Shown here in pieces: positions 18,523 through 27,069 of a DNA stretch of 64,000 bases. Origin of the DNA: Cognatitamlana onchidii (GTDB lineage Bacteria > Bacteroidota > Bacteroidia > Flavobacteriales > Flavobacteriaceae); NCBI RefSeq assembly GCF_004804355.1, contig NZ_SRWZ01000005.1, positions 217,220-281,219 of the forward strand, in the 5' to 3' direction. The notes beneath the pieces are model-generated. The model was not told where the DNA came from and searched no databases. It saw only the letters and a list, made by a program, of their open reading frames with translations. Position 1 is the first letter of the stretch, and each line of letters begins with the position of its first letter. The position numbers and the translations under genes were made by a program.

Positions 18523-19019
18523 ACCGCCAATGGTCTGGGTGTAGGGGGGGAATTAACGTATGAGCAACCGTTAATCCCGCCGTTAAGGATAAGCCTATAA
18601 ATAAAACTGAACGTTTACTTTTTACCGAAAGCGACTCCACAACGGGCTGTATCAAAATATAGGCCACATCAACAAAAACAGGAATGCAAACCACATAGCC
18701 TGTAAAGCCCATAGCCCAAGGCAATTTTTTTTCACCAAGCCATTTTAGTATACGACCCGCTATACGGAAAGCCCCACCTGTTTCTTGTAAAACCTCACCT
18801 AATAAAAGCACCTGAAATTATGATTATGGCAATACCCCGTAAGGTACCGCTAAAGCCTTCCAGTAATACTTGTACGCTTTTTTCACCCCCCATACCTAAA
18901 GAAAGAGTCAATGCCAATGCAGTAAGTAATAAAGCTATAAAAGGATGAACTTTCCATTTTGAAATGGAAAATATCAAAAGTAAAAGAAAAAATATAAGAA
19001 TGAATAGACTTAACATCAT
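18523..19019 (-). pseudogene. Broken gluconate/KDG permease (GntP family)
   Basis: The N-terminal third of a GntP-type permease is spread over three frames. The first part (KWKVHPFIALLLTALALTLS, GFSGTLRGIAIIIISGAF) shifts frame near 18805 into LLLGEVLQETGGAFRIAGRI and LPWAMGFTGYVVCIPVFVD, continuing to SLTAGLTVAHTLIPP. At a run of seven G on the plus strand (18544-18550) it shifts again; the alternate frame reads PTPRPLAVAE, matching the conserved PPTPGPLAVAG of the family. The remaining two thirds are gone and a T9SS tail follows. The intact ancestor would have imported gluconate-like sugar acids. It lies 9 bp from the HpcH/HpaI aldolase gene, which suggests they once formed a pair. Confidence 0.85.
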
Positions 19020-19027
19020 AAGCAGTA

Positions 19028-19774
19028 CTATGCGTTAATCTTATCCACAATATCCTTACCGGCATGATAATAAATCCCAACATCTACAGCATAGGAAATA
19101 TATTTTACCCCCAGATCAATCCATTGTTTGGCAGATTCTGGACTTTCAACAAACGTACCCACAACTTTCTCAAGAGGTGCTGCTTTCTCAACGATTTCCT
19201 TCATTTGTGAAATGACCTTAGGATGGCTAACTTGACCGGGTACTCCACAGGCCTGGGACATGTCATAAGGCCCAATAAATATGACATCAATACCGTCCAC
19301 AGCTAAAATCTCATCAATATTATTGAAAGCGATATTGCCTTCAATATGGATAATAGTTCCAGTAGTTTTATTGGCATTACCAAAATAGTTTTCTTTTGGC
19401 ATAGATGAATAATCTGCCGCCCTAACATAACGGCAAACACCCCTGGCGCCTTCTGGAAAAAATTTTGAAGCCTTTACAACACGTCTTGCATCAGCAGCTG
19501 TTTCAATTTGTGGTACTTGCACATAATCTGCACCAATATCCAATGCCTTCGAAATCATATTTTCATTGATCTCTGGCACGCGAATTACTGCAGTAATGCC
19601 TGTAGCCTGTGCCGCCCTAACATGGCCTTGAACCGTCTCAAAAGTATTGGGGCCATGCTCTAAATCTATTATAACAAAATCAAAACCGGCAAAAGCGGCC
19701 ACTTCCACTAAAACAGGATCACTTACTTTCATAAATGGTCCTACCACAAATTTTTTATTATCGAATAAGCTCAT
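19028..19774 (-). CDS. HpcH/HpaI family 2-keto acid aldolase
   Basis: 248-residue class II (metal-dependent) aldolase of the HpcH/HpaI/GarL family. Signatures are DFVIIDLEHGPN (barrel strand with the acid/base region), AVIRVPE, a conserved metal-binding glutamate in IIHIEG, and IFIGPYDMSQACGVPG. Members cleave 2-keto-3-deoxy sugar acids such as 2-keto-3-deoxygalactarate, 2-keto-3-deoxyrhamnonate or 4-hydroxy-2-ketoheptanedioate to pyruvate and an aldehyde. In this locus it could split 2-keto-3-deoxygalactonate without prior phosphorylation, parallel to the kinase/KDPG-aldolase route at 50-52 kb; that is inference. A decayed GntP permease follows 9 bp downstream. Confidence 0.9.
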   Translation of the reverse strand: MSLFDNKKFVVGPFMKVSDPVLVEVAAFAGFDFVIIDLEHGPNTFETVQGHVRAAQATGITAVIRVPEINENMISKALDIGADYVQVPQIETAADARRVVKASKFFPEGARGVCRYVRAADYSSMPKENYFGNANKTTGTIIHIEGNIAFNNIDEILAVDGIDVIFIGPYDMSQACGVPGQVSHPKVISQMKEIVEKAAPLEKVVGTFVESPESAKQWIDLGVKYISYAVDVGIYYHAGKDIVDKINA

Positions 19775-19798
19775 AATTTTTAAGTCTAGTGGTTATTT

Positions 19799-21367
19799 TT
19801 ATTTTCTTTGAAGTTTTGCTTGTATTTCTTCTAAAGACAGCCCTTTAGTTTCCACAAGATATTTGTAAAGAATAATAACGCCTACAAGTACAATGGCCGC
19901 GTAAATTATAAACGTTATAGTTGCCCCAAAGTGTTCCATTTCTAGAGGAAAAAGAAACTGCACCAACGCGCTAACTGTGCTGGAAATTAATGCAAATAAA
20001 GGTATGGCTACGCCACGATTGGAAATAGGAAAAATCTCTGAAAGCAAAACCCACATAATAGGCCCTATTGAAAAATTAAAAGCGGCGATAAAAGTTAATA
20101 TACTGAGCAATATTAACATGGCGTTCATATGTGCAGTTTGCTTAAAAATCACCCCTGAATTATCGCGTGCAGACTCTACCCCTAGAACATCAACTAACGC
20201 CCTTTTGAACTCGATATCACTATTAAATTCTTTTCCAACTATATTACTTAAACTTGCTATGTTTGGAATATCTTTCATTTCAGCAATAGCCTCGTCGGTT
20301 ACTTTGTATGTAGCTTGTTTAAATCCATATGACACCGTTGATATACTGATAATAATCAAAATTAAACCACCCATTACCAGTGGCCTACGACCAAACTTGT
20401 CGATCAATGATAATGATATCAAAGTAGACACTAAACCAATGACACCTATCCAGATGGTACTGGAAAATGCGGCATCTGTCCCTAAACCTAATTGCTCAAA
20501 CATGGTAGGGGCATAAATCATAACTGCATTCATTCCAGTAAACTGCTGCACTACGGCAAGCGTAAATGCTATAATTAAAACAATTCTCATTTTACTACTG
20601 AAAATCTCTTTTAACTGACTGACTGTAGAAGTATTGCTACTCTCTGAATTTTCTACACTATGAATCATTTCTTGAACTTGTGTATCCACTTTATCTTCTG
20701 GATAAACTTTACCTAATGATTTTTTTGCATCCTTAACTCTGCCTTTATAGATTAACCAGGCAGGACTTTTAGGAATTAAAAACAATAACAAAAACCACAA
20801 AACGGCAGGAACAATCTCTATCCCTAGCATCCAGCGCCAACCGGTTTCAGCTAAATTCAAATCTTGAACCCATTGCGCATCAGACCCCATTTTTTGTAAA
20901 ATCCAATAATTAATCAAATAGGCCGCCGTAAAACCGACTCCCATGTTTATTTGTAGCGTAGAAACTAATTTACCTCTTTGCTCAGCTGGAGCAACTTCAC
21001 CAATATACATTGAAGCTAAGGTCACTGAGCTGAAAGCTAATCCTCCTAAAAACCTAAACCAAAACAATGACAAAAATGATGGAGCCAGAGCAGAACCTAC
21101 TGCAGAGACAATATAAAATATTGCGATAATTTGAAGCGTAAGTTTTCTTCCAAACTTATTAGCTGAATATGCTGTTAGAGGTAATGCTATCAAAACGCCA
21201 ATACCTGGTCCCGAACCGATTAAACCAACTTGTGAAGCTGTTAAATTAAACTCTTGTGTAATAAATTTAAATCCTCCCGAAATTAATACAGCATCTAAAC
21301 CAAAGACAAAAGATCCTATAGCAACTATAAGGGCGTATAAGAATGCATTTTTTGTGTATTTATTCAT
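19799..21367 (-). CDS. MFS sugar porter family transporter
   Basis: 522-residue major facilitator protein of the sugar porter family (XylE/GalP/GLUT type) with 12 predicted membrane segments. Motifs include NKFGRKLTLQ after TM2, VAPAEQRGKL between TM4 and TM5, the PKSPAWLI variant of the PESPRWL motif after TM6, QQFTGMNAVMIYAP in TM7 (sugar-binding QQ.tG.N), DKFGRRPLVMGG after TM8, and VETKGLSLEEI at the C-terminus. An enlarged loop near residues 365-410 between TM9 and TM10 is seen in Bacteroidetes members. It probably imports a hexose such as galactose, or a small released sugar, by proton symport. Confidence 0.92.
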   Translation of the reverse strand: MNKYTKNAFLYALIVAIGSFVFGLDAVLISGGFKFITQEFNLTASQVGLIGSGPGIGVLIALPLTAYSANKFGRKLTLQIIAIFYIVSAVGSALAPSFLSLFWFRFLGGLAFSSVTLASMYIGEVAPAEQRGKLVSTLQINMGVGFTAAYLINYWILQKMGSDAQWVQDLNLAETGWRWMLGIEIVPAVLWFLLLFLIPKSPAWLIYKGRVKDAKKSLGKVYPEDKVDTQVQEMIHSVENSESSNTSTVSQLKEIFSSKMRIVLIIAFTLAVVQQFTGMNAVMIYAPTMFEQLGLGTDAAFSSTIWIGVIGLVSTLISLSLIDKFGRRPLVMGGLILIIISISTVSYGFKQATYKVTDEAIAEMKDIPNIASLSNIVGKEFNSDIEFKRALVDVLGVESARDNSGVIFKQTAHMNAMLILLSILTFIAAFNFSIGPIMWVLLSEIFPISNRGVAIPLFALISSTVSALVQFLFPLEMEHFGATITFIIYAAIVLVGVIILYKYLVETKGLSLEEIQAKLQRK

Positions 21368-21392
21368 TTAATTAGTATTAGTTAGTTGATTA

Positions 21393-23255
21393 CTATTTTC
21401 CTATCAGTATTGTACTATTCATTTTTATGATGGTCTGTTCCTTGGTTTCCCCATTGGACCAGGTTACCTTAACTTTTACAGGTCCGCTGCCCGCTCCAAT
21501 TCCAAAATGCACCTGATCATTAAAGCTAAGGGAATACTGGGCGCCCGTGGAGCCCACGCGCTTTATTTGTTCGGATTTTTTGTTAGTAAGCGTTACGAAT
21601 GCACCTAAGGCCGTAGCTTTTCCAGATGGCGAATTTCCAACATGCACGACAAGGAAATTGTTTTCGTCTGTATCTGCTAAAGTATTTTTGAAAAGGTGCC
21701 ATTTCCCGCGCTCGTTACCCAAAACAATATCTACTTTTCCATCGTTGTTGTAATCGAGGTTTTCAACAGCCATTCCCATGGCCCCTAATTCTGGTGAAAA
21801 TATGGTATGATCCTTTTTTACATTAAATGTGCCATCGCCTTGGTTTAAATATAGGATACACTGAATTCCATTAATTAAATTGCCCCGTGGTACGACCAAA
21901 ATATCCTGATAGCCATTATTATCAAAATCAGCTATGTTGGATGCCATAGAATGTTCCTTGAACACCATATTTGCCTTACTAGTGGCGTCCTGAAATTTCC
22001 CTCCCTTATTTTCCAATAGGACATCCTCAAGACCTGCCAGATGATTGTATTTTGGGTAATCCTCCACACCGTGGATGACTCCTGTTGAGGGTGCAAACAA
22101 AAATCCAGCAACACGCCATTTTCGATTGCCAATATATCCAATGTACCAGCCTTTTTTCTCCTTAAAATCTGTATTGTCTGGAAAACCTAGGGCATCGCTT
22201 ACCACCAATTTTATATCCTTCCCAGAATGGGTTTCCCCTTCAAATTTATAAGCGTACGAGGCTTCACCAATATAATAGGTATCCGCATTTGGCCATTGCG
22301 ACTGGAAATTCTCCATGTTCAGTACGTCGCCTACTTCAATATTATCAAATAGAAATTCGCCTCTTTTTGTGAAAAGCCCAAGGGTTTTGGTCTCCTTATC
22401 GTAAAAGGTTTCGCCTTTTTCGAACTCGAGGCCCCTAGTAAAATACAAATCGAAATCCCCGTCATTATCATAATCTATTTCTGTAACTCCCGTTACTTCA
22501 TAAATATCCTTTGGCAATAATTTTTTGGTAACATCTTCAAACAAGAAGCCATCACCGCCCTTGTACATTTTAACATTCCCATGGCCGTACATGACGATAT
22601 CCAATATTTCGTCTCCATTAAAATCGGTAAACAAAACCTTTTGTCCATTTCCTTTACTAACAGGTAAGGTAGAATTTAAAATCATTTGCCCATTTCCATC
22701 ATTTTCATATATATAATTCTCTGTAGTACCTTTTTTGGCACCATCGGGAAATGCAAAATTTATTAAGTCCAAATCGCCATCACTATCAATATCCACAAAA
22801 CCTACTGTCCTGCCACGCATTAAGGCCAAGGGTTCGTCAAAATCGTCCATTGGGATAAATTCCCTTCCCACAACACGGTACATTTTCGAGTTTCGAGCAT
22901 TGCTACCGGAACCACCACCTCGCGACATTATGACTTCGATATTCCCATCTAAATCAAAATCGCCCGCAGAAACCCCGTGCAAATCCCCCATAATAATGTC
23001 ATAAGGTTTGGCAAATTTGCCTTTATTATTCCAGCACACCTGAATACCGAAGCCATGATCGTTTATCATCAAATCTAGATAGCCATCCTGGTCCAGATCC
23101 GCGACCACCGGAGCATCCCATTTTCTGAGATTTTCCTCCTGTCTTGGGAAATCCTTGTATACTTCCTTGAAGATTTGTCCAAAACTTAAACCTGATATGA
23201 ATAAGCATAAAATGGTTAGTAAAAACGACTTTTTTTCGAAATCTTGAAATTGCAT
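21393..23255 (-). CDS. CRTAC1/ASPIC-UnbV family FG-GAP repeat protein, secreted
   Basis: 620-residue exported protein (signal peptide ending near GLSFGQ). It has at least seven FG-GAP/VCBS calcium-loop repeats of DxDxDG type: DLDQDGYLD, DFDLDGNIE, DIDSDGDLD, DFNGDEILD, DYDNDGDFD, DFDNNGYQD and DYNNDGKVD. These form a seven-bladed propeller. The C-terminal about 100 residues match the ASPIC/UnbV domain (GSTGAQYSLSFNDQVHFGIG, then VKVTWSNGETKEQ). Such proteins are common in Bacteroidetes polysaccharide loci, mostly without assigned function. It lies 10 bp from the PhoD-like gene and close to the sugar porter, consistent with one operon. Confidence 0.87.
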   Translation of the reverse strand: MQFQDFEKKSFLLTILCLFISGLSFGQIFKEVYKDFPRQEENLRKWDAPVVADLDQDGYLDLMINDHGFGIQVCWNNKGKFAKPYDIIMGDLHGVSAGDFDLDGNIEVIMSRGGGSGSNARNSKMYRVVGREFIPMDDFDEPLALMRGRTVGFVDIDSDGDLDLINFAFPDGAKKGTTENYIYENDGNGQMILNSTLPVSKGNGQKVLFTDFNGDEILDIVMYGHGNVKMYKGGDGFLFEDVTKKLLPKDIYEVTGVTEIDYDNDGDFDLYFTRGLEFEKGETFYDKETKTLGLFTKRGEFLFDNIEVGDVLNMENFQSQWPNADTYYIGEASYAYKFEGETHSGKDIKLVVSDALGFPDNTDFKEKKGWYIGYIGNRKWRVAGFLFAPSTGVIHGVEDYPKYNHLAGLEDVLLENKGGKFQDATSKANMVFKEHSMASNIADFDNNGYQDILVVPRGNLINGIQCILYLNQGDGTFNVKKDHTIFSPELGAMGMAVENLDYNNDGKVDIVLGNERGKWHLFKNTLADTDENNFLVVHVGNSPSGKATALGAFVTLTNKKSEQIKRVGSTGAQYSLSFNDQVHFGIGAGSGPVKVKVTWSNGETKEQTIIKMNSTILIGK

Positions 23256-23265
23256 AATGCTATTT

Positions 23266-25077
23266 TTAATTCTTTACCTCTATTTTTTTGTTATTCTTCG
23301 TTGTTGCCAAAACATTGAATATTTGATTTTTATAATCTCCTTCCCCTATTTCGATGGTATAAAAACCAGATCTTAACGTTTTGGGTTGATATGATTTTCC
23401 TTTTATCCTCACGGATGATTCTACTGCTCCAGTAGCACTACCTCTAATGGTTACCACTTGGTCGGGCTTTGATAATAGTAGCAATGGTAGTTGATAAAAT
23501 GTTTTGGGGCTAAAGTTATCAAACTGGGAAATCGTTATGGGCCATCCAGGGTATTGCTTACTGTCTTTTCTTGTAATATCAACATTTCTGGGCCAACAAT
23601 TGAAGGTAATCGTTCTATTCGATTTATTGTAATTTATAACTCCATAACCTGCAACCCTAGTAGAGAGTTTACCACCTTCGTCTATTTCTTCTGATGAAGG
23701 ATTAGCTACTGCATAAACGGTTATTTTATTCTGAAAGCCGTCTAAAAACTCCCCCGTGTAGAACGGGTTATTTTTACCCCGGTTTTTTCCTGGCTTTTTG
23801 GGGTCCCACCAGCGCAACCAGTAATTAGCAATAGCTGGCGTACAAAATGAATATCCGGCATCATCCCAATCATCAACACCATGCTTGATAAAAGACCCTA
23901 AATGCTGATCTCCAGCAATCATTGGTGAAAAACTTTTACGAATAACGGCCAATGCCCTATTTCTTCCGCTTTGTGGCCAGCCGTTAGAATCAAAATCGGC
24001 AAAAATTTCCCTATCGTGTTTACCTGTGTAATTATTCGCCATCGTGAAAATGGTTTGAGACAACACTGTTTTCATTTCAGCATCTTCCCAATCGGTTGTC
24101 CAATCCTCTAAAAAGTCTAATTGTCTTTCGCCCAATAATAATGCTTTGGGATCGTCGAATATTCTTGTATCTACTTCAGGATCAAAAATGGCGTCAACTA
24201 CTTTACCCTCATGTCTGAAAATTTGACCAGGTGCAGATTTAAACTTTCTATCTTCTAGTATTGCAAAACTAATGCCTCCCCAAGTTAAATCAGTATAATA
24301 TACACCAATACCTTGAGCGATTGGTGTTGGATCATACGGATCTGGCAAATGGCTGGTTTGAGCACGTTCTACTTCTTTTATGTAACTTACTGGCATATAA
24401 TAACCTCCATATTTACCACTTCTATCCTTACTTTTAATACCCCCACTACCCCAAATATTACCTTGACCAACATCATGGTCGTCTACAATACAAATAGTTG
24501 GGGTGTTTCTTATAATATCGCCAAAGTCTCTCCCAAATTTCAACCAGTACAAATAGTGTTGGCTATGATCGTAAACCTGATCCCCAGAAAAAAACAATAA
24601 ATCTGGATTGAGCTTTTTAATATTATCAACAATATCTGTTTTAGGAATATCGCCGCCATGTTCTGGATAAATGGAATTACAGGTTAATGCTGCTAATACA
24701 AACTCATCTTTATCAATGGGGTTTTTACGAATAATGCCTTCGTAAAATGCTTTTTTATTGTGAACCACCCTATACTTAGCTTCTATAGTATCATTCCAAT
24801 TTTCTAATCTAAATAGTGACGTGTAACCAGGATACTGAATTACTGCTGTATCCTTGGTTACCCAATTACCACCTTCTTGAATTTCCAAAAAAGCCTCAAA
24901 AGGCTCAAAATTTTTTATGGGATAAAATTGAGCATTAAGTTTTACCGTATTCTCGTGAACAGTATACATGGCAAAACAAATACGATCTTCTGGCTTAATA
25001 TTTTTTGGTAAATACAAGTGCTGAGCATTAATATTTAGCACAAAATGACAAGCCAAGGTAAATATGAAAATTCTCAA
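23266..25077 (-). CDS. PhoD-like metallophosphatase, secreted
   Basis: 603-residue exported protein with a short signal peptide (to about LNINAQ). The central domain carries PhoD-type metallophosphatase motifs: LAALTCNSIYPE, FFSGDQVYDHSQHY, CIVDDHDVGQGNIWG, and GDQHLGSFIKHG for the late histidine ligands. PhoD proteins are calcium/iron phosphodiesterases or alkaline phosphatases, but relatives in polysaccharide loci are uncharacterised, and the presence here suggests an ester-removing role on a substrate decoration. The substrate cannot be inferred. It ends 10 bp before the CRTAC1 gene and begins 12 bp after the stop of the GH127 gene. Confidence 0.82.
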   Translation of the reverse strand: MRIFIFTLACHFVLNINAQHLYLPKNIKPEDRICFAMYTVHENTVKLNAQFYPIKNFEPFEAFLEIQEGGNWVTKDTAVIQYPGYTSLFRLENWNDTIEAKYRVVHNKKAFYEGIIRKNPIDKDEFVLAALTCNSIYPEHGGDIPKTDIVDNIKKLNPDLLFFSGDQVYDHSQHYLYWLKFGRDFGDIIRNTPTICIVDDHDVGQGNIWGSGGIKSKDRSGKYGGYYMPVSYIKEVERAQTSHLPDPYDPTPIAQGIGVYYTDLTWGGISFAILEDRKFKSAPGQIFRHEGKVVDAIFDPEVDTRIFDDPKALLLGERQLDFLEDWTTDWEDAEMKTVLSQTIFTMANNYTGKHDREIFADFDSNGWPQSGRNRALAVIRKSFSPMIAGDQHLGSFIKHGVDDWDDAGYSFCTPAIANYWLRWWDPKKPGKNRGKNNPFYTGEFLDGFQNKITVYAVANPSSEEIDEGGKLSTRVAGYGVINYNKSNRTITFNCWPRNVDITRKDSKQYPGWPITISQFDNFSPKTFYQLPLLLLSKPDQVVTIRGSATGAVESSVRIKGKSYQPKTLRSGFYTIEIGEGDYKNQIFNVLATTKNNKKIEVKN

Positions 25078-25089
25078 AATAATCTTAAA

Positions 25090-27069
25090 TTAGTTATTCC
25101 AAATAACGGGGATAAATACCGTCATTTCGGCCTGCCCTCGGTTACTCCATGCAAAATAAGGCACTAACTGTGTTTTATGATGTTTTAGTTCAGGTTTGGT
25201 TACTACTTGGTACATATCATCATTTTTGTCCTCCCTGAGTTGCAGTTCTGCTTTGATTACCGTAACACCACCCAAAAAATTTGGTTTATGCTCTGCCACC
25301 AAATTCGTATCACCGTTGATGTACACATTTAAAATGGAGGTGTCATTAGGTAAATCTGGCGACTCTACGCAGTAAACAATTGGTCCACGCTTTACGGCTA
25401 TTTGATTTCTCACCTCTTCAATTCTGTTATGCCCTTCAATACGTGTAACCTCCATAGGCATGTCCAAAATGATGGTATCTCCAGCCTTCCATTTACGATT
25501 GATAGTTGCAAAAGTACCTGGAACAACCTGAACCATAGCATCTTCTCCATTAACTTTTAAGGTACTGCCCACTGCCCATTTCGGAATTCTAACTTTAATA
25601 TCAAAAGCAGAATCTTTACATTGATCAACGGTAATTTTCACGACACCCTTCCATGGATAATCTGTGTCTTGCGAAAGTTTTATTGAAGAACCATCCAACA
25701 TTGTGGTATCTAATCTATTTCCACCAAACAAAACTACGGCTACGCCATTTTCTGATAAATTGTATGCCCATCCTGAACTTTTACAAATAGTCCTTACTAG
25801 GTTAGGAGGGCAACAAAAACATTCCAAATATGGTTGACGAACAGGACTTTCCGTAACATCGGCATGTGCATCATAATTCCTTGAATTGTTAACCATTCGC
25901 AGGGGGTTAGAATAAAAATAATCCTTTCCTTCAATACTTATTCCTGATAGACCACTGTTGTACAGAACCAATTCAATGATATCAGCATATCTGGATTCTT
26001 CTTTAATGCCCATCATTCGGCTACTAAACATGGCGTTACAAAGGTTGGCACAAGTCTCGTTATACGCCGTCATGTTCGGCATCATATAGGCATCAATAAA
26101 GCCTTCTTCAATCATATCTAAATTAGTAGAAGCTCCGTAGTGGGCTTGACCTACAGCTCCCGTAACATACATCTTTTTACCAGTAACGTTTTCCCATAGT
26201 TTATCTAAGGCATCAATTAAAGCTTTTTCACCAGTTTCTGCGTACACATCTGCTGCACCTGCATAATAGTACAATGCTAAAACGGCATGACCAACTGCTT
26301 CTTCCGATTCCCTGAAAGGAGTACGTTCCTGAACCATATCTCCAATAGGATAACCTTCAGTAGTAGAGTGGTGCTCAATTTTAAACGTTCCTCTTCTATT
26401 GATAAACTTTTCGGCAAGCTTTAGATATTTCTTATCCCCAACTGTTCTATATAACTCAACCAGGCCCATAATTTGCGTTTGATTAAAACCAAAACGTTGG
26501 TAGTGTTTGGTGTCTGGCATAAAATAAACACACAGTAAATCGGCCTGCTTTATGGCAATATTCAAGAAATTACGCTGTCCTGTTAGTCGAAAATGTACGC
26601 TAGCGGCAATAAATAAATGCCCGTAATTGTACATTTCATGATATTTTCTGTTTGAAAAACGCTCCGCTCCTTCCGTAATTTGAATATGAGTATGGATGTA
26701 CCCATCTTCTTCCTGAGCCTTACCAATCCATTCGATGTATTCATCTAACTCCTTTAACAATGCTTCTTCTTTCGTTAAAGCATAGATGTACATTTTAGCC
26801 TCCATAAATTTAAAAAAATCTCCGTCGTGCCAATAAAAACCCTTATGTTCACCTTCTTTAGCACCGGCTGCAATTTTGAAATTGTTTAAACCATGACCAA
26901 CATCACCACAAAGCACATTTCCCATGTAAGGAAGCATTCTTTCTGCGGCAGCTTGAACTTTTTCTGCCCAAAATCCTTTATCCCATTTACAATCTCCAAA
27001 ATTGATGCTTTTCAATTTTACATACGGACTTTCTGATGTATTCGTTATTGCTTTGTTATGAGTGCTCAT
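25090..27069 (-). CDS. GH127 glycoside hydrolase (candidate 3,6-anhydro-D-galactosidase)
   Basis: 659-residue GH127 protein. The (alpha/alpha)6 barrel and the metal-thiolate site are evident: MTAYNETCANLC gives Glu338 and Cys340, and LECFCCPPNLVR gives Cys417, Cys419 and Cys420, corresponding to the zinc ligands and nucleophilic cysteine of the founding beta-L-arabinofuranosidase. In carrageenan-degrading bacteria GH127 members remove non-reducing-end 3,6-anhydro-D-galactose from neocarrabiose oligosaccharides (known for Zobellia). That role fits this locus better than arabinan. There is no signal peptide, so it would act in the cytoplasm, or export has been lost. It overlaps the upstream GH16 gene by 4 bp, indicating coupled translation. 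Confidence 0.88.
   Translation of the reverse strand: MSTHNKAITNTSESPYVKLKSINFGDCKWDKGFWAEKVQAAAERMLPYMGNVLCGDVGHGLNNFKIAAGAKEGEHKGFYWHDGDFFKFMEAKMYIYALTKEEALLKELDEYIEWIGKAQEEDGYIHTHIQITEGAERFSNRKYHEMYNYGHLFIAASVHFRLTGQRNFLNIAIKQADLLCVYFMPDTKHYQRFGFNQTQIMGLVELYRTVGDKKYLKLAEKFINRRGTFKIEHHSTTEGYPIGDMVQERTPFRESEEAVGHAVLALYYYAGAADVYAETGEKALIDALDKLWENVTGKKMYVTGAVGQAHYGASTNLDMIEEGFIDAYMMPNMTAYNETCANLCNAMFSSRMMGIKEESRYADIIELVLYNSGLSGISIEGKDYFYSNPLRMVNNSRNYDAHADVTESPVRQPYLECFCCPPNLVRTICKSSGWAYNLSENGVAVVLFGGNRLDTTMLDGSSIKLSQDTDYPWKGVVKITVDQCKDSAFDIKVRIPKWAVGSTLKVNGEDAMVQVVPGTFATINRKWKAGDTIILDMPMEVTRIEGHNRIEEVRNQIAVKRGPIVYCVESPDLPNDTSILNVYINGDTNLVAEHKPNFLGGVTVIKAELQLREDKNDDMYQVVTKPELKHHKTQLVPYFAWSNRGQAEMTVFIPVIWNN

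Noticed and set aside
18509..19019. Two separate small membrane-protein genes
   Set aside because: Both frames align with consecutive parts of one GntP permease, so they are pieces of a single broken gene.
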